The notes under the pieces: generated by a model
What the model saw: the letters and a program-made list of their open reading frames with translations, nothing else
Told to the model about the DNA's origin: nothing
The model's database searches: none
Shown: positions 34,731 to 41,775 of the stretch, in pieces
Layout of the letters: every line of letters begins with the position of its first letter
Numbering within the stretch: position 1 is the stretch's first letter
Program-made: the position numbers and the translations under genes
Origin: JAFMKE01 sp964655225
Lineage (GTDB): Bacteria; Bacteroidota; Bacteroidia; Chitinophagales; UBA8649
Direction of reading: 5' to 3'
Length of the DNA: 64,000 bases
Assembly: GCA_964655225.1 (NCBI GenBank)
Contig: CAZZMB010000001.1
Coordinates: 1-64,000, forward strand

Positions 34731-35078
34731 TTAACGCTTTTCTTTAATTCTAGCTGATTTACCAGTTAAATCACGCAAGTAGAATAATTTAGCTCTTCTA
34801 ACTTTACCGATCTTGTTAATTTTGATTTCCTCAATGAAAGGAGTGTGAATGGGAAAAACCCTTTCAACGCCAATTCCGTTAGACATTTTTCTAACCGTAA
34901 ACATTTTATCGGTTCCTTCACCTCTTACATTGATTACATCACCTTTAAATATTTGGATACGCTCTTTACCGCCTTCAATAATTCTATAAGAAACAGAAAC
35001 ATTGTCCCCAGCTTTGAAGCTTGGAATATTTTCTTTTCTCACAAATGAATCCTGTACTAATTTTATTTCTTTTTCCAT
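34731..35078 (-). CDS. rplS: 50S ribosomal protein L19
   Basis: 115 residues from the ATG at 35078 (EKEIKLVQDSFVRKENIPSF), the usual size. L19 sits at the 30S-50S interface. FKAGDNVSVSYRIIEGGKER and GVERVFPIHTPFIEEIKI are conserved. A longer frame starts at 35144, but its extra 22 residues run through a perfect -7 box (35102-35109), so the shorter start is right. Last gene of the rpsP-rimM-trmD-rplS cluster, closed by the terminator at 34676-34706. Confidence 0.96.
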   Translation of the reverse strand: MEKEIKLVQDSFVRKENIPSFKAGDNVSVSYRIIEGGKERIQIFKGDVINVRGEGTDKMFTVRKMSNGIGVERVFPIHTPFIEEIKINKIGKVRRAKLFYLRDLTGKSARIKEKR

Positions 35079-35101
35079 GATATAAATTAAATTTCGGAGT
35101 G

Positions 35102-35109
35102 CAAAGATA
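35102..35109 (-). promoter_or_regulatory. Bacteroidota -7 box (TATCTTTG) for rplS
   Basis: Perfect TAnnTTTG followed by CACTCCG, 23 nt before the ATG at 35078 and inside the trmD-rplS spacer; gives rplS its own transcript. Confidence 0.72.
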
Positions 35110-35147
35110 AATTTTATTTGTGAATAAAATACTATGATGCCCACAAA

Positions 35148-35834
35148 TTATTCTTCATTGTCCTCTAAAATGTCCGGGCGTCTTTTTTTTGTTCGTTTTA
35201 GGCTTTGTTCATAGCGCCAATCATCAATTGCACCATCATTTCCGCTCAACAGAATATCGGGTACTTTTAACCCTTGCCAATCGCGCGGTCTGGTATAAAC
35301 TGGTGGGGCTAATAACTGATCTTGAAAAGAATCAAACAGGGCAGAAGTTTCATCACTTAAAACACCGGGCAATAATCGACCAATACTATCCACAAGCACT
35401 GCGGCAGCAAGTTCACCACCGGAAAGTACATAGTCTCCAATAGAAATCTCCATCGTCACATACTTTTCTCTGATTCGCTCATCAATACCCTTGTAATGTC
35501 CGCAAATCAATAATAAATTCTTTTGAAGGGATAGCGTATTAGCTATTTGCTGTTTGTAAGGTAATCCGTCTGGTGTAAGGTAGATGATTTCATCAAACTG
35601 ATGTTCAGCCATCAATTCCTCAATGCATCGCGCAAGTGGCTCGCAACTCATGACCATGCCGGCGCCACCGCCAAACTGATAATCATCTATTTGCTGATGT
35701 TTACCAATGCCGTATTCTCTTAAGTTTATGAGGGTTACATTCAATAAGCCTTTATCTTGAGCACGCTGCATGATGCTGTGACTTAAGGGACTTTCTAATA
35801 GTTTAGGTAATGCTGTTATTATGATAATATTCAT
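35148..35834 (-). CDS. trmD: tRNA (guanine-N1)-methyltransferase
   Basis: 228 residues. Methylates G37 of tRNAs using S-adenosylmethionine and prevents frameshifting. The trefoil-knot SAM site is seen in LLLICGHYKGIDERIREKYV and EISIGDYVLSGGELAAAVL, and LPGVLSDETSALFDSF and PPVYTRPRDWQGLKVPDILL are also conserved. It follows rimM after 12 bp. Confidence 0.97.
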   Translation of the reverse strand: MNIIIITALPKLLESPLSHSIMQRAQDKGLLNVTLINLREYGIGKHQQIDDYQFGGGAGMVMSCEPLARCIEELMAEHQFDEIIYLTPDGLPYKQQIANTLSLQKNLLLICGHYKGIDERIREKYVTMEISIGDYVLSGGELAAAVLVDSIGRLLPGVLSDETSALFDSFQDQLLAPPVYTRPRDWQGLKVPDILLSGNDGAIDDWRYEQSLKRTKKRRPDILEDNEE

Positions 35835-35846
35835 AGACTTAAAATT

Positions 35847-36401
35847 CTATTTAAGATATAGCTTGATTAGTCCTTCAGGTAAGTTGCAATATATTTTTTT
35901 ATTGAGTTCATCGATTTTGATGATGATAGATTCAACAAAAGGTATGTATATTTCTTTATTTTTATAAAACACCAAAAGATTATCATGGCCATTCTCATTT
36001 TCAAGTACATCTTCCACCATGCCTAACTCGCCATCTTGTTTATCAATGACTATAAAACCAAAAAGGTAATCATAGCTTTCTATAGTCTCAAAATATTTAT
36101 CGTAGAGTTCCTCTTCGATTAAGCAAGTTAAATTTTTCAAAGCCAGTGCATCTTGTTCATCATTAATATCCTCCAATAGTACTTTAACTTTACCTTGTGG
36201 CTCGACTTTGTAGCTAATTACTTGAAAGGGGACGGGTTTGCCAAACTGCAAAAACCAAACGAAAGCAGGTTGTTCGTTGTTATGCTTAGGTGGGCAATCC
36301 AGCTGAATATGAATTTGACCTTTAAATCCTAAGGTTCTTTGAACATAACCAATAGAAACTAGCTTTGGAAAAATCTGATATGTAGGGGAAGAACTTTGCA
36401 C
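35847..36401 (-). CDS. rimM: Ribosome maturation factor RimM
   Basis: 184 residues with a GTG start at 36401. Assists assembly of the 30S head by binding S19. N-terminal RimM domain: SIGYVQRTLGFKGQIHIQL; C-terminal PRC-barrel: YDYLFGFIVIDKQDGELGMV and NLLVFYKNKEIYIPFVES. No ATG is available near the expected N-terminus, so GTG is accepted. A terminator-like hairpin lies between rpsP and this gene. Confidence 0.92.
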   Translation of the reverse strand: MQSSSPTYQIFPKLVSIGYVQRTLGFKGQIHIQLDCPPKHNNEQPAFVWFLQFGKPVPFQVISYKVEPQGKVKVLLEDINDEQDALALKNLTCLIEEELYDKYFETIESYDYLFGFIVIDKQDGELGMVEDVLENENGHDNLLVFYKNKEIYIPFVESIIIKIDELNKKIYCNLPEGLIKLYLK

Positions 36402-36477
36402 GGATTGTATGAGGGTGTTTAATTTTACCAGGTTTTTAAGTAACCAGCCTCGCTAAGTTATGGATTAATGATAAAAC

Positions 36478-36513
36478 AAAAAAGCCATCCACTGTTTCGC
36501 GGATGGCTTTTTT
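36478..36513 (-). terminator. Terminator-like hairpin between rpsP and rimM
   Basis: AAAAAAGCCATCC, loop of about 10 nt, GGATGGCTTTTTT. On the minus strand it follows the rpsP stop (36529) by 15 bp and has a T-tract, so it should end or reduce transcription from rpsP into rimM-trmD. Confidence 0.8.
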
Positions 36514-36528
36514 AGAAATATGTGAAGA

Positions 36529-37287
36529 TTATTCTTCTGTTTTTTCTTCTTCAGCTGTTTCAGTTGTCTCTTCAGGAGCAACATCTTTAGCTGGGGCTTC
36601 TTCTTCAACAACTTCTTCAGTAGCCTCTTCAGCCGGAGCTTCTTCAACAACAGCTGTTTCAGTGGTCTCATCGGCAGTAGCCTCTTCAACAACAGCTTCT
36701 TCAACAACAGCTTCTTCAGTTGTCTTTTCAGTAGGAGCTTCTTGAGTTGTTTCTTCAGTAGTTTCTCCTTCAGCCGGAGCGGCCTTAGCATCTTCTTCAG
36801 CTAGTTTCGCTGCTTCGGCAGCTTCAGCCTCAGCTTCAACTGCAGCTTTAGCTACCAGTTTGGCGGAACGCTTAGTTGCTTCATCAGCATTTCTCTTCGT
36901 ACGTTTCTCTTCAATTTTTTGAAGTTCTTTCTCTAATCTAGCTTGAACTTTAGTCATTTTAGCTTCAACCCATTCCGCATATAGTTTGTCTGCTTCATCT
37001 TGATCGAAGGCACCTTTTGTAACACCTCTTTGAAGGTGCTTTTTATATAGAACTCCTTTAAAGGTTAGTACTTTTTTAGCAGTATTGGTGGGTTGCGCAC
37101 CATCCATTACCCATTTGAAGGCTTTGTCAACATCTAGGTTGATTGTAGCTGGCACAGTCAGTGGATTGTAATCCCCGATACGTTCAATAAATTTACCATC
37201 ACGCTTATTTCTTGAATCGGCAACGATAATATGGTAGAAGGGTCTTTTTGATCTACCGTGTCTTTGTAATCTGATTTTTACTGGCAT
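36529..37287 (-). CDS. rpsP: 30S ribosomal protein S16 with long acidic C-terminal tail
   Basis: 252 residues, about three times the E. coli S16 (82). The S16 core is residues 1-85: IRLQRHGRSKRPFYHIIVAD, SRNKRDGKFIERIGDYNP. Residues ~90-140 form a charged helix (LYAEWVEAKMTKVQARLEKE), then Ala/Glu-rich, then a low-complexity tail of Glu, Ala, Thr and Val (EEAVVEEAVVEEATADET) to the end. Extended S16 proteins are common in Bacteroidota, but this tail is at the long end as far as I recall. The tail is encoded by imprecise short DNA repeats. A -7 box lies 56 nt upstream. Confidence 0.95.
   Translation of the reverse strand: MPVKIRLQRHGRSKRPFYHIIVADSRNKRDGKFIERIGDYNPLTVPATINLDVDKAFKWVMDGAQPTNTAKKVLTFKGVLYKKHLQRGVTKGAFDQDEADKLYAEWVEAKMTKVQARLEKELQKIEEKRTKRNADEATKRSAKLVAKAAVEAEAEAAEAAKLAEEDAKAAPAEGETTEETTQEAPTEKTTEEAVVEEAVVEEATADETTETAVVEEAPAEEATEEVVEEEAPAKDVAPEETTETAEEEKTEE
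36535..36850 (-). repeat. Low-complexity repeats encoding the S16 acidic tail
   Basis: Imperfect repeats of units such as GCTTCTTCAACAACAGC on the plus strand (GAA/GCT/ACT codons on the coding strand). Prone to length variation and to spurious open frames on both strands. Confidence 0.75.
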
Positions 37288-37343
37288 AAAATTAATTTAG
37301 CTTTGTAATTGTTAAAAAATATCCGCTTCTCAAAAACGGAGTG

Positions 37344-37351
37344 CAAAAGTA
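37344..37351 (-). promoter_or_regulatory. Bacteroidota -7 box (TACTTTTG) for rpsP
   Basis: Perfect TAnnTTTG followed by CACTCCG, the same trailing sequence as at rplS; 56 nt before the rpsP ATG. Confidence 0.7.
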
Positions 37352-37405
37352 ATATTAATTTTTATTCTTTTGTTAATGATTTTTCTATTTTATTTCCTAA
37401 TAGAT

Positions 37406-37651
37406 CTAAACCTGATCAGAGAACATTTCCATGGCTTTTCCCTTTTCTTCCATTTGCTCTAGGCTCTTCATGACTTAAGCTTTTAACCATACAATCGCTT
37501 TGTCCATTTAGTCATTGAATTCGCTAACAAACTTAGTAATTTCAATGCTTTCAAAACTTGGCACATTAATAGTTTTGTTTTTTTTTAGGAAAATCTTTTA
37601 CTTCACTTAAAACCTCACCTTCATTAATTGCTTTACATTCCGGTATTGCAC
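37406..37651 (-). pseudogene. Decayed coding fragment beside the second assembly gap
   Basis: Three consecutive minus-strand pieces read like one broken gene. From the gap edge: EGEVLSEVKDFPKKK; then, after a shift at a run of 9 A (plus-strand T9 at 37578-37586), KTINVPSFESIEITKFVSEF ending in a stop at 37508; then an ATG piece DKAIVWLKA; then an ATG piece of 21 residues (37406-37471) with KSLEQMEEKGKAMEMFSDQ. No start or upstream part is found: the frame has a stop next to the acyl-CoA ligase stop. It may be a true remnant or sequence errors near a contig end. I do not recognise the family. Confidence 0.4.
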
Positions 37652-37806
37652 NNNNNNNNNNNNNNNNNNNNNNNNNNNNNNNNNNNNNNNNNNNNNNNNN
37701 NNNNNNNNNNNNNNNNNNNNNNNNNNNNNNNNNNNNNNNNNNNNNNNNNNNTTTACTTCACTTAAAACCTCACCTTCATTAATTGCTTTACATTCCGGTA
37801 TTGCAC
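37597..37806. other. Second assembly gap (100 N) flanked by an identical 55-bp duplication
   Basis: N at 37652-37751; 37597-37651 equals 37752-37806. Same structure as the gap at 1088-1297. It falls in the spacer between the acyl-CoA ligase and rpsP, within the decayed fragment. Confidence 0.96.
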
Positions 37807-37815
37807 GATTATCTA

Positions 37816-39459
37816 CTATTCAAAAATTATAGATTCTTTCTGGGCATACCAGTTCAAGTAGCTGTCTCGATGGATTTTTTCAATACTATTTCGTTTAACT
37901 TTCATAGTTGGAGTTGTTAAGCCATTTTCGATATTCCAATCCGATTGCATAACGATTACTTTTTCAAGTTTTTCATGCTTTTCAAACATTGGGCAAACTT
38001 CGTTTAAGCTTATGGATAAACTAGCTGATAGTTCTTCTTTTGATTTCGAAAGGCCCAATTCTGAACGAGTGATTAGAGCAATAGGCATGGGTAAACCTGT
38101 TCCCACAATGCAAATTTGTTCAATATCGGTGTTTTTTGAAAACTCTAATTCAATAGGTGAGGGTGAAATGTATTTGCCTTTATCCGTTTTAAACTGGTCT
38201 TTTACTCGTCCAATAATGGTAAGGAAACCTTCTTGATCGTATTCACCACAATCCCCAGTTTTGAAGTAGCCTTCCTCATCAAAAACTTCTGCAGTTACTT
38301 CAGGATTTTTGTAGTACCCCTTAAACATACATTTATTCTTGATGCATATTTCTCCTTCATTAGATAATTTAATTTGTACACCTGACCAAGGTTTCCCGAC
38401 AGTTCCAATTTTAATTTCCTCAGGAAGGTTTTTGTGCGACAAAACACAATCCTCAGTCATCCCATAAACTTCTAAAACAGTAATCCCAATTGTCTTATAC
38501 CACTCAATAAGGCTGGCAGCCAATGGAGCCGCACCGGAAATACAATATTTTGCACTACCCAACCCTAATTTTTCTTTTAATTTCTTCTTAATTATAGAAT
38601 TTATAATAGGTATTTTTAAAAGTATGTTCAACTTGCTTTGTGGTAATTTTTCGAGAATCTTTTCTTGAAATTTTGTCCATATTCTAGGCACGGCAAAAAA
38701 CAAATGCGGCTCACACTCACCGAGGTTAGTGGCAAAAGTTGCTAAAGATTCTGCAAAGGTAAACTCCGCCCCTTTAAAGATGCCAAATGTTCCAATACCC
38801 ATTCGCTCTGCCACATGTGCTAGAGGTAGGTATGAAAATAATCGAGGATGGTTATCTAGCTTTAGCTCTTTGCTGAAAATCTTTACACTTTCAGCAAAAT
38901 TTCCAATACTATGCATTACACCTTTTGGTATTCCTGTAGTTCCTGAAGTGTATATAATAGTATGCAAGTCGTCAAGATCAGGATTAGGCATTTCTTGGAG
39001 TGCTTTGCCATTTTTAACGATATCTTCCCACTGCTCGCCTTCTTGAATGCCAAATAAGCCGAGACCTACTTTAGCAATATTCGGAATTCCCCCTCTTTGT
39101 GGCTCAAAATTATCAAGCTTACCTATGATAATAGCTTTAGATTCACTGTGCAATAGCACTTGGTTTATACCTTCTGCATTTAAAGTAGGGTAGATAGGAA
39201 TAGAAACATGATCAGCCATCATGATCGCTAAATCAGCCATAATCCAATGCCCACAATTTTTAGATAATAAGGCAATATGACTCCGTCTTGGTAAATTTAA
39301 AGACTTTAAGTAAGTGGCTATCTTTCGTACTTCTTGGCCTGCCTCTTCGAAGGTATAGTTAAGCACATCACCTTCAATGTGCTGTTTGAAGAAAATTCTA
39401 TTGGGAGTTTGCAATTCCCAATGTAAAAAAGCATTTAAAGGAGTTTGTAGTTTGGTCAT
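37816..39459 (-). CDS. AMP-dependent long-chain fatty acid-CoA ligase family protein
   Basis: 547 residues from the ATG at 39459 (TKLQTPLNAFLHWELQTPNR); a frame extending to 39528 is less likely. Activates fatty acids as acyl-AMP and then acyl-CoA. The P-loop-like motif TIIYTSGTTGIPKGVMHS, the YGMTE motif in VLEVYGMTEDCV and the hinge GYFKTGDCGEYDQEGFLTI with GRVKDQFKTDKGKYISP are all present. It is of the FadD15-like bacterial type with an N-terminus YTFEEAGQEVRKIATYL. Monocistronic. Confidence 0.93.
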   Translation of the reverse strand: MTKLQTPLNAFLHWELQTPNRIFFKQHIEGDVLNYTFEEAGQEVRKIATYLKSLNLPRRSHIALLSKNCGHWIMADLAIMMADHVSIPIYPTLNAEGINQVLLHSESKAIIIGKLDNFEPQRGGIPNIAKVGLGLFGIQEGEQWEDIVKNGKALQEMPNPDLDDLHTIIYTSGTTGIPKGVMHSIGNFAESVKIFSKELKLDNHPRLFSYLPLAHVAERMGIGTFGIFKGAEFTFAESLATFATNLGECEPHLFFAVPRIWTKFQEKILEKLPQSKLNILLKIPIINSIIKKKLKEKLGLGSAKYCISGAAPLAASLIEWYKTIGITVLEVYGMTEDCVLSHKNLPEEIKIGTVGKPWSGVQIKLSNEGEICIKNKCMFKGYYKNPEVTAEVFDEEGYFKTGDCGEYDQEGFLTIIGRVKDQFKTDKGKYISPSPIELEFSKNTDIEQICIVGTGLPMPIALITRSELGLSKSKEELSASLSISLNEVCPMFEKHEKLEKVIVMQSDWNIENGLTTPTMKVKRNSIEKIHRDSYLNWYAQKESIIFE

Positions 39460-39860
39460 GGTTGGTGTATTTAAGTCATAAATATAATAAAAGATTTTTC
39501 GTAACACTATTTTCAATGGCAAGCACATGTGCAGTGGTGCTTATGAATGATTGCTATCTAAACTATCTTATCTTTTACCTTATTTCTTTACTCTCTTTGT
39601 GCACTTGAGTTCTCAGTTGAGTTAATGATAATGCTCACATATATATAACATTGGTTATGAAATTAAAAATATATGAAAATTATTCCAGTTTTATTTAAAT
39701 AATAGCTTACTCTACCTATCATCATTAACTTTTACCGCTTTCTTTCAAACATTTTGCATACAATAAACTACACTTCTTAAAATGATATGGATTTTTATCC
39801 GTTTAGATGTTGTCAATTCAAAAGAATAAACTGCATTTTTGTTGACGTAAAGTATACATC
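39460..39860. other. 401-bp divergent intergenic region
   Basis: AT-rich spacer between the acyl-CoA ligase and ddl. On the minus strand TATATTTA lies ~21 nt before the ligase ATG. On the plus strand CATTTTTG at 39834-39841 with TTG at 39810-39812 (21-nt spacing) is a possible ddl promoter. Nothing else is convincing; no RNA gene is seen. Confidence 0.5.
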
Positions 39861-40847
39861 ATGGCCCAAAAACTTAAACTCGCCATCTTAACTGGTGGCT
39901 CATCTGCAGAATCGGAAGTCTCTTTAAAGAGTGCTCGGGTAGTCTTGGAAAATTTAGATCCACAGAAGTACGATACACACTTTGTCGATATGTCATCCTT
40001 TCCTTGGCAAGTTAAAGATGCACAGGGAAAGCTTTATGATTTGGATTTAAACACTTTCGGAATTGCAGGGATCAATCATCAATATGAGTTTGCCTTTTTG
40101 GCAATTCATGGCACACCAGCCGAAGATGGTAAAGTACAAGGATATTTGGACTTAATGGGGGTTCCATATTCCTCATGCTCAGTGCTAGCTTCGGCAATAA
40201 CCTTTGATAAAGATATCACTAAGCAATTACTCAAGGAAATAGCTATTCCCGTAGCTAAGTCTTTGTTGATCACAAAATCTAATGGATTGAATATTCAAGA
40301 TGTTAATGATAAATTAACTTATCCTGTATTTGTTAAGCCCAATAAAAATGGCTCAAGTTATGGGATTTCTAAAGTTAAAGAAGCAAGCGCTTTTGAAGAG
40401 GCTTTATTTGATGCACTTAAATATGACGATGAAGTTCTCGTCGAAGAATTTATAGATGGTCGAGAGTTGGCATGTGGTCTTATGGAGGACAAAGAAAAAT
40501 TAGTGTGTTTTCCAATAACCGAAATTTCAACGGATAACGAATTTTTCGACTATGAAGCTAAATATTTAGGTAAATCTAGAGAAGTTACGCCAGCACCCAT
40601 AAGTGAGGAGCAAAAGAAGCGTTGTTTTGAATGGACCAAAAAAATTTATAGACACTTAAAATTATCGGGAGCTGTGCGGGTAGATTATTTCTTAAAAGAG
40701 AATAAGTTCTACTTTTTAGAGGTCAATAGTATTCCTGGCCTATCAGCAGCGAGCTTATTGCCCCAACAAGCTATGGCTCATGGTCTTTCTTTAGCCGCAT
40801 TCTTTGATAAGATAATCACAAATGCAATGCAGAAAGGAAACAATTAA
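39861..40847 (+). CDS. ddl: D-alanine--D-alanine ligase
   Basis: 328 residues, ATP-grasp enzyme that makes the D-Ala-D-Ala dipeptide for peptidoglycan. ILTGGSSAESEVSLKSARVV at the N-terminus; FLAIHGTPAEDGKVQGYLDL; FVKPNKNGSSYGISKV (ATP contact); VEEFIDGRELACGLM; and GAVRVDYFLKENKFYFLEVN with SIPGLSAASLLPQ near the C-terminus. The next gene, a PASTA protein, starts 46 bp downstream and has its own promoter. Confidence 0.97.
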   Translation: MAQKLKLAILTGGSSAESEVSLKSARVVLENLDPQKYDTHFVDMSSFPWQVKDAQGKLYDLDLNTFGIAGINHQYEFAFLAIHGTPAEDGKVQGYLDLMGVPYSSCSVLASAITFDKDITKQLLKEIAIPVAKSLLITKSNGLNIQDVNDKLTYPVFVKPNKNGSSYGISKVKEASAFEEALFDALKYDDEVLVEEFIDGRELACGLMEDKEKLVCFPITEISTDNEFFDYEAKYLGKSREVTPAPISEEQKKRCFEWTKKIYRHLKLSGAVRVDYFLKENKFYFLEVNSIPGLSAASLLPQQAMAHGLSLAAFFDKIITNAMQKGNN

Positions 40848-40881
40848 AGCCAATAAAACCCGTTTTACTCCTAATAAATAA

Positions 40882-40889
40882 TATTTTTG
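40882..40889 (+). promoter_or_regulatory. -7 box (TATTTTTG) of the PASTA gene, leaderless arrangement
   Basis: Perfect TAnnTTTG followed by CAGA and the ATG at 40894. Confidence 0.62.
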
Positions 40890-40893
40890 CAGA

Positions 40894-41775
40894 ATGAAAG
40901 AATGGTTATCCTTTTTAATAAGTAAAACCTTGTGGAAACACTTAGGGCTTATTTTGATTGCCTTTTTTGTTTTTGTACTTCTTTTGTTTAAATGGTTTGA
41001 TTTTTACACTTTACATGGAGAGTCCTTAACCCTAAACGACTTAAATGAGCTTACTATTGAGCAAGCGATAGAAGTCCTGCAGGAAAAAGAATTGAATTAT
41101 AATATTGTTGATTCGGCATCCTTTAATCCTAATTTCTTGTCGCATGCGGTTATCCAGCAAGACCCGGCACCTAATTCTAAAGTGAAGAAAGGAAGAACAA
41201 TTTATCTGTGGTTGAATGCAGGGGCGCCGCCTTTCAAAGCGATTCCTTGTTTAATGGGCAATGCGACCTTGGAGGAAGCATTTGATCGCTTACCTCAAGT
41301 GGGGTTCGACATAGGTGATATAGATTATATACCGATGGAGGAGTTAAAGGAAGGAAATCCAATTTTGGAAATGCTTATTGAAGATGAAGAAATAGTGTGT
41401 GGAGATAAAGCACAATATGGAACAAAAATCGATTTGATTGTAGGCGAAAAGGCAGGTGCTAACAAAGTTAAAGTGCCTCTGCTTTTAGGGAAAACATTGG
41501 CTGAAGCTAAGTTTTTATTGAATGCTGATTTAAATTTTGGAACTGTAATGTATGAAGAGGATGGGCTTATAGATTCTTCAAGTGCGATTATTTACAAGCA
41601 GCTCCCTAATTACGGAAATGAGGCTATTCGTGTAGGAAGTACCATTGATATTTGGTTGCAGCAAGATTTACCTGAATCGGTCAGTGAGCGTTTACAAACT
41701 ATTAAAAATGACACCAGTGAAACGGGGTCTTTGATTGATGCAGTTCAAGAAATAAACTATGTGGATGAAGAGTAG
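40894..41775 (+). CDS. PASTA-domain membrane protein
   Basis: 293 residues. One membrane helix (HLGLILIAFFVFVLLLFKWF, residues 14-33) is followed by three PASTA-like repeats in the periplasm: LNDLTIEQAIEVLQEKELNY... with VIQQDPAPNSKVKKGRTIYL; IPCLMGNATLEEAFDRLPQVG; VPLLLGKTLAEAKFLLNADL with IIYKQLPNYGNEAIRVGSTI. PASTA domains bind peptidoglycan stem peptides or muropeptides. There is no kinase or transpeptidase domain. Its position after ddl and before mltG suggests a cell-wall role. It overlaps the next gene by 17 bp. Confidence 0.87.
   Translation: MKEWLSFLISKTLWKHLGLILIAFFVFVLLLFKWFDFYTLHGESLTLNDLNELTIEQAIEVLQEKELNYNIVDSASFNPNFLSHAVIQQDPAPNSKVKKGRTIYLWLNAGAPPFKAIPCLMGNATLEEAFDRLPQVGFDIGDIDYIPMEELKEGNPILEMLIEDEEIVCGDKAQYGTKIDLIVGEKAGANKVKVPLLLGKTLAEAKFLLNADLNFGTVMYEEDGLIDSSSAIIYKQLPNYGNEAIRVGSTIDIWLQQDLPESVSERLQTIKNDTSETGSLIDAVQEINYVDEE

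Noticed and set aside
35079..35144. 22-residue N-terminal extension of L19
   Set aside because: It would be translated from sequence upstream of and through a perfect -7 box, and L19 proteins start at the following Met.
36465..36791. Open frame of 108 residues on the minus strand rich in Lys/Leu, and a Ser/Ala-rich plus-strand frame at 36503-36745
   Set aside because: Both are shadows of the low-complexity repeats that encode the S16 tail; their composition mirrors the repeat units.
39460..39528. 23-residue N-terminal extension of the acyl-CoA ligase
   Set aside because: The family starts near the ATG at 39459 and the extension shows no signal or conserved feature.
39842..39858. TTGAC...TATACAT as a classical sigma-70 promoter for ddl
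   Set aside because: The spacing is far too short and Bacteroidota use TAnnTTTG and TTG elements; treated as chance.
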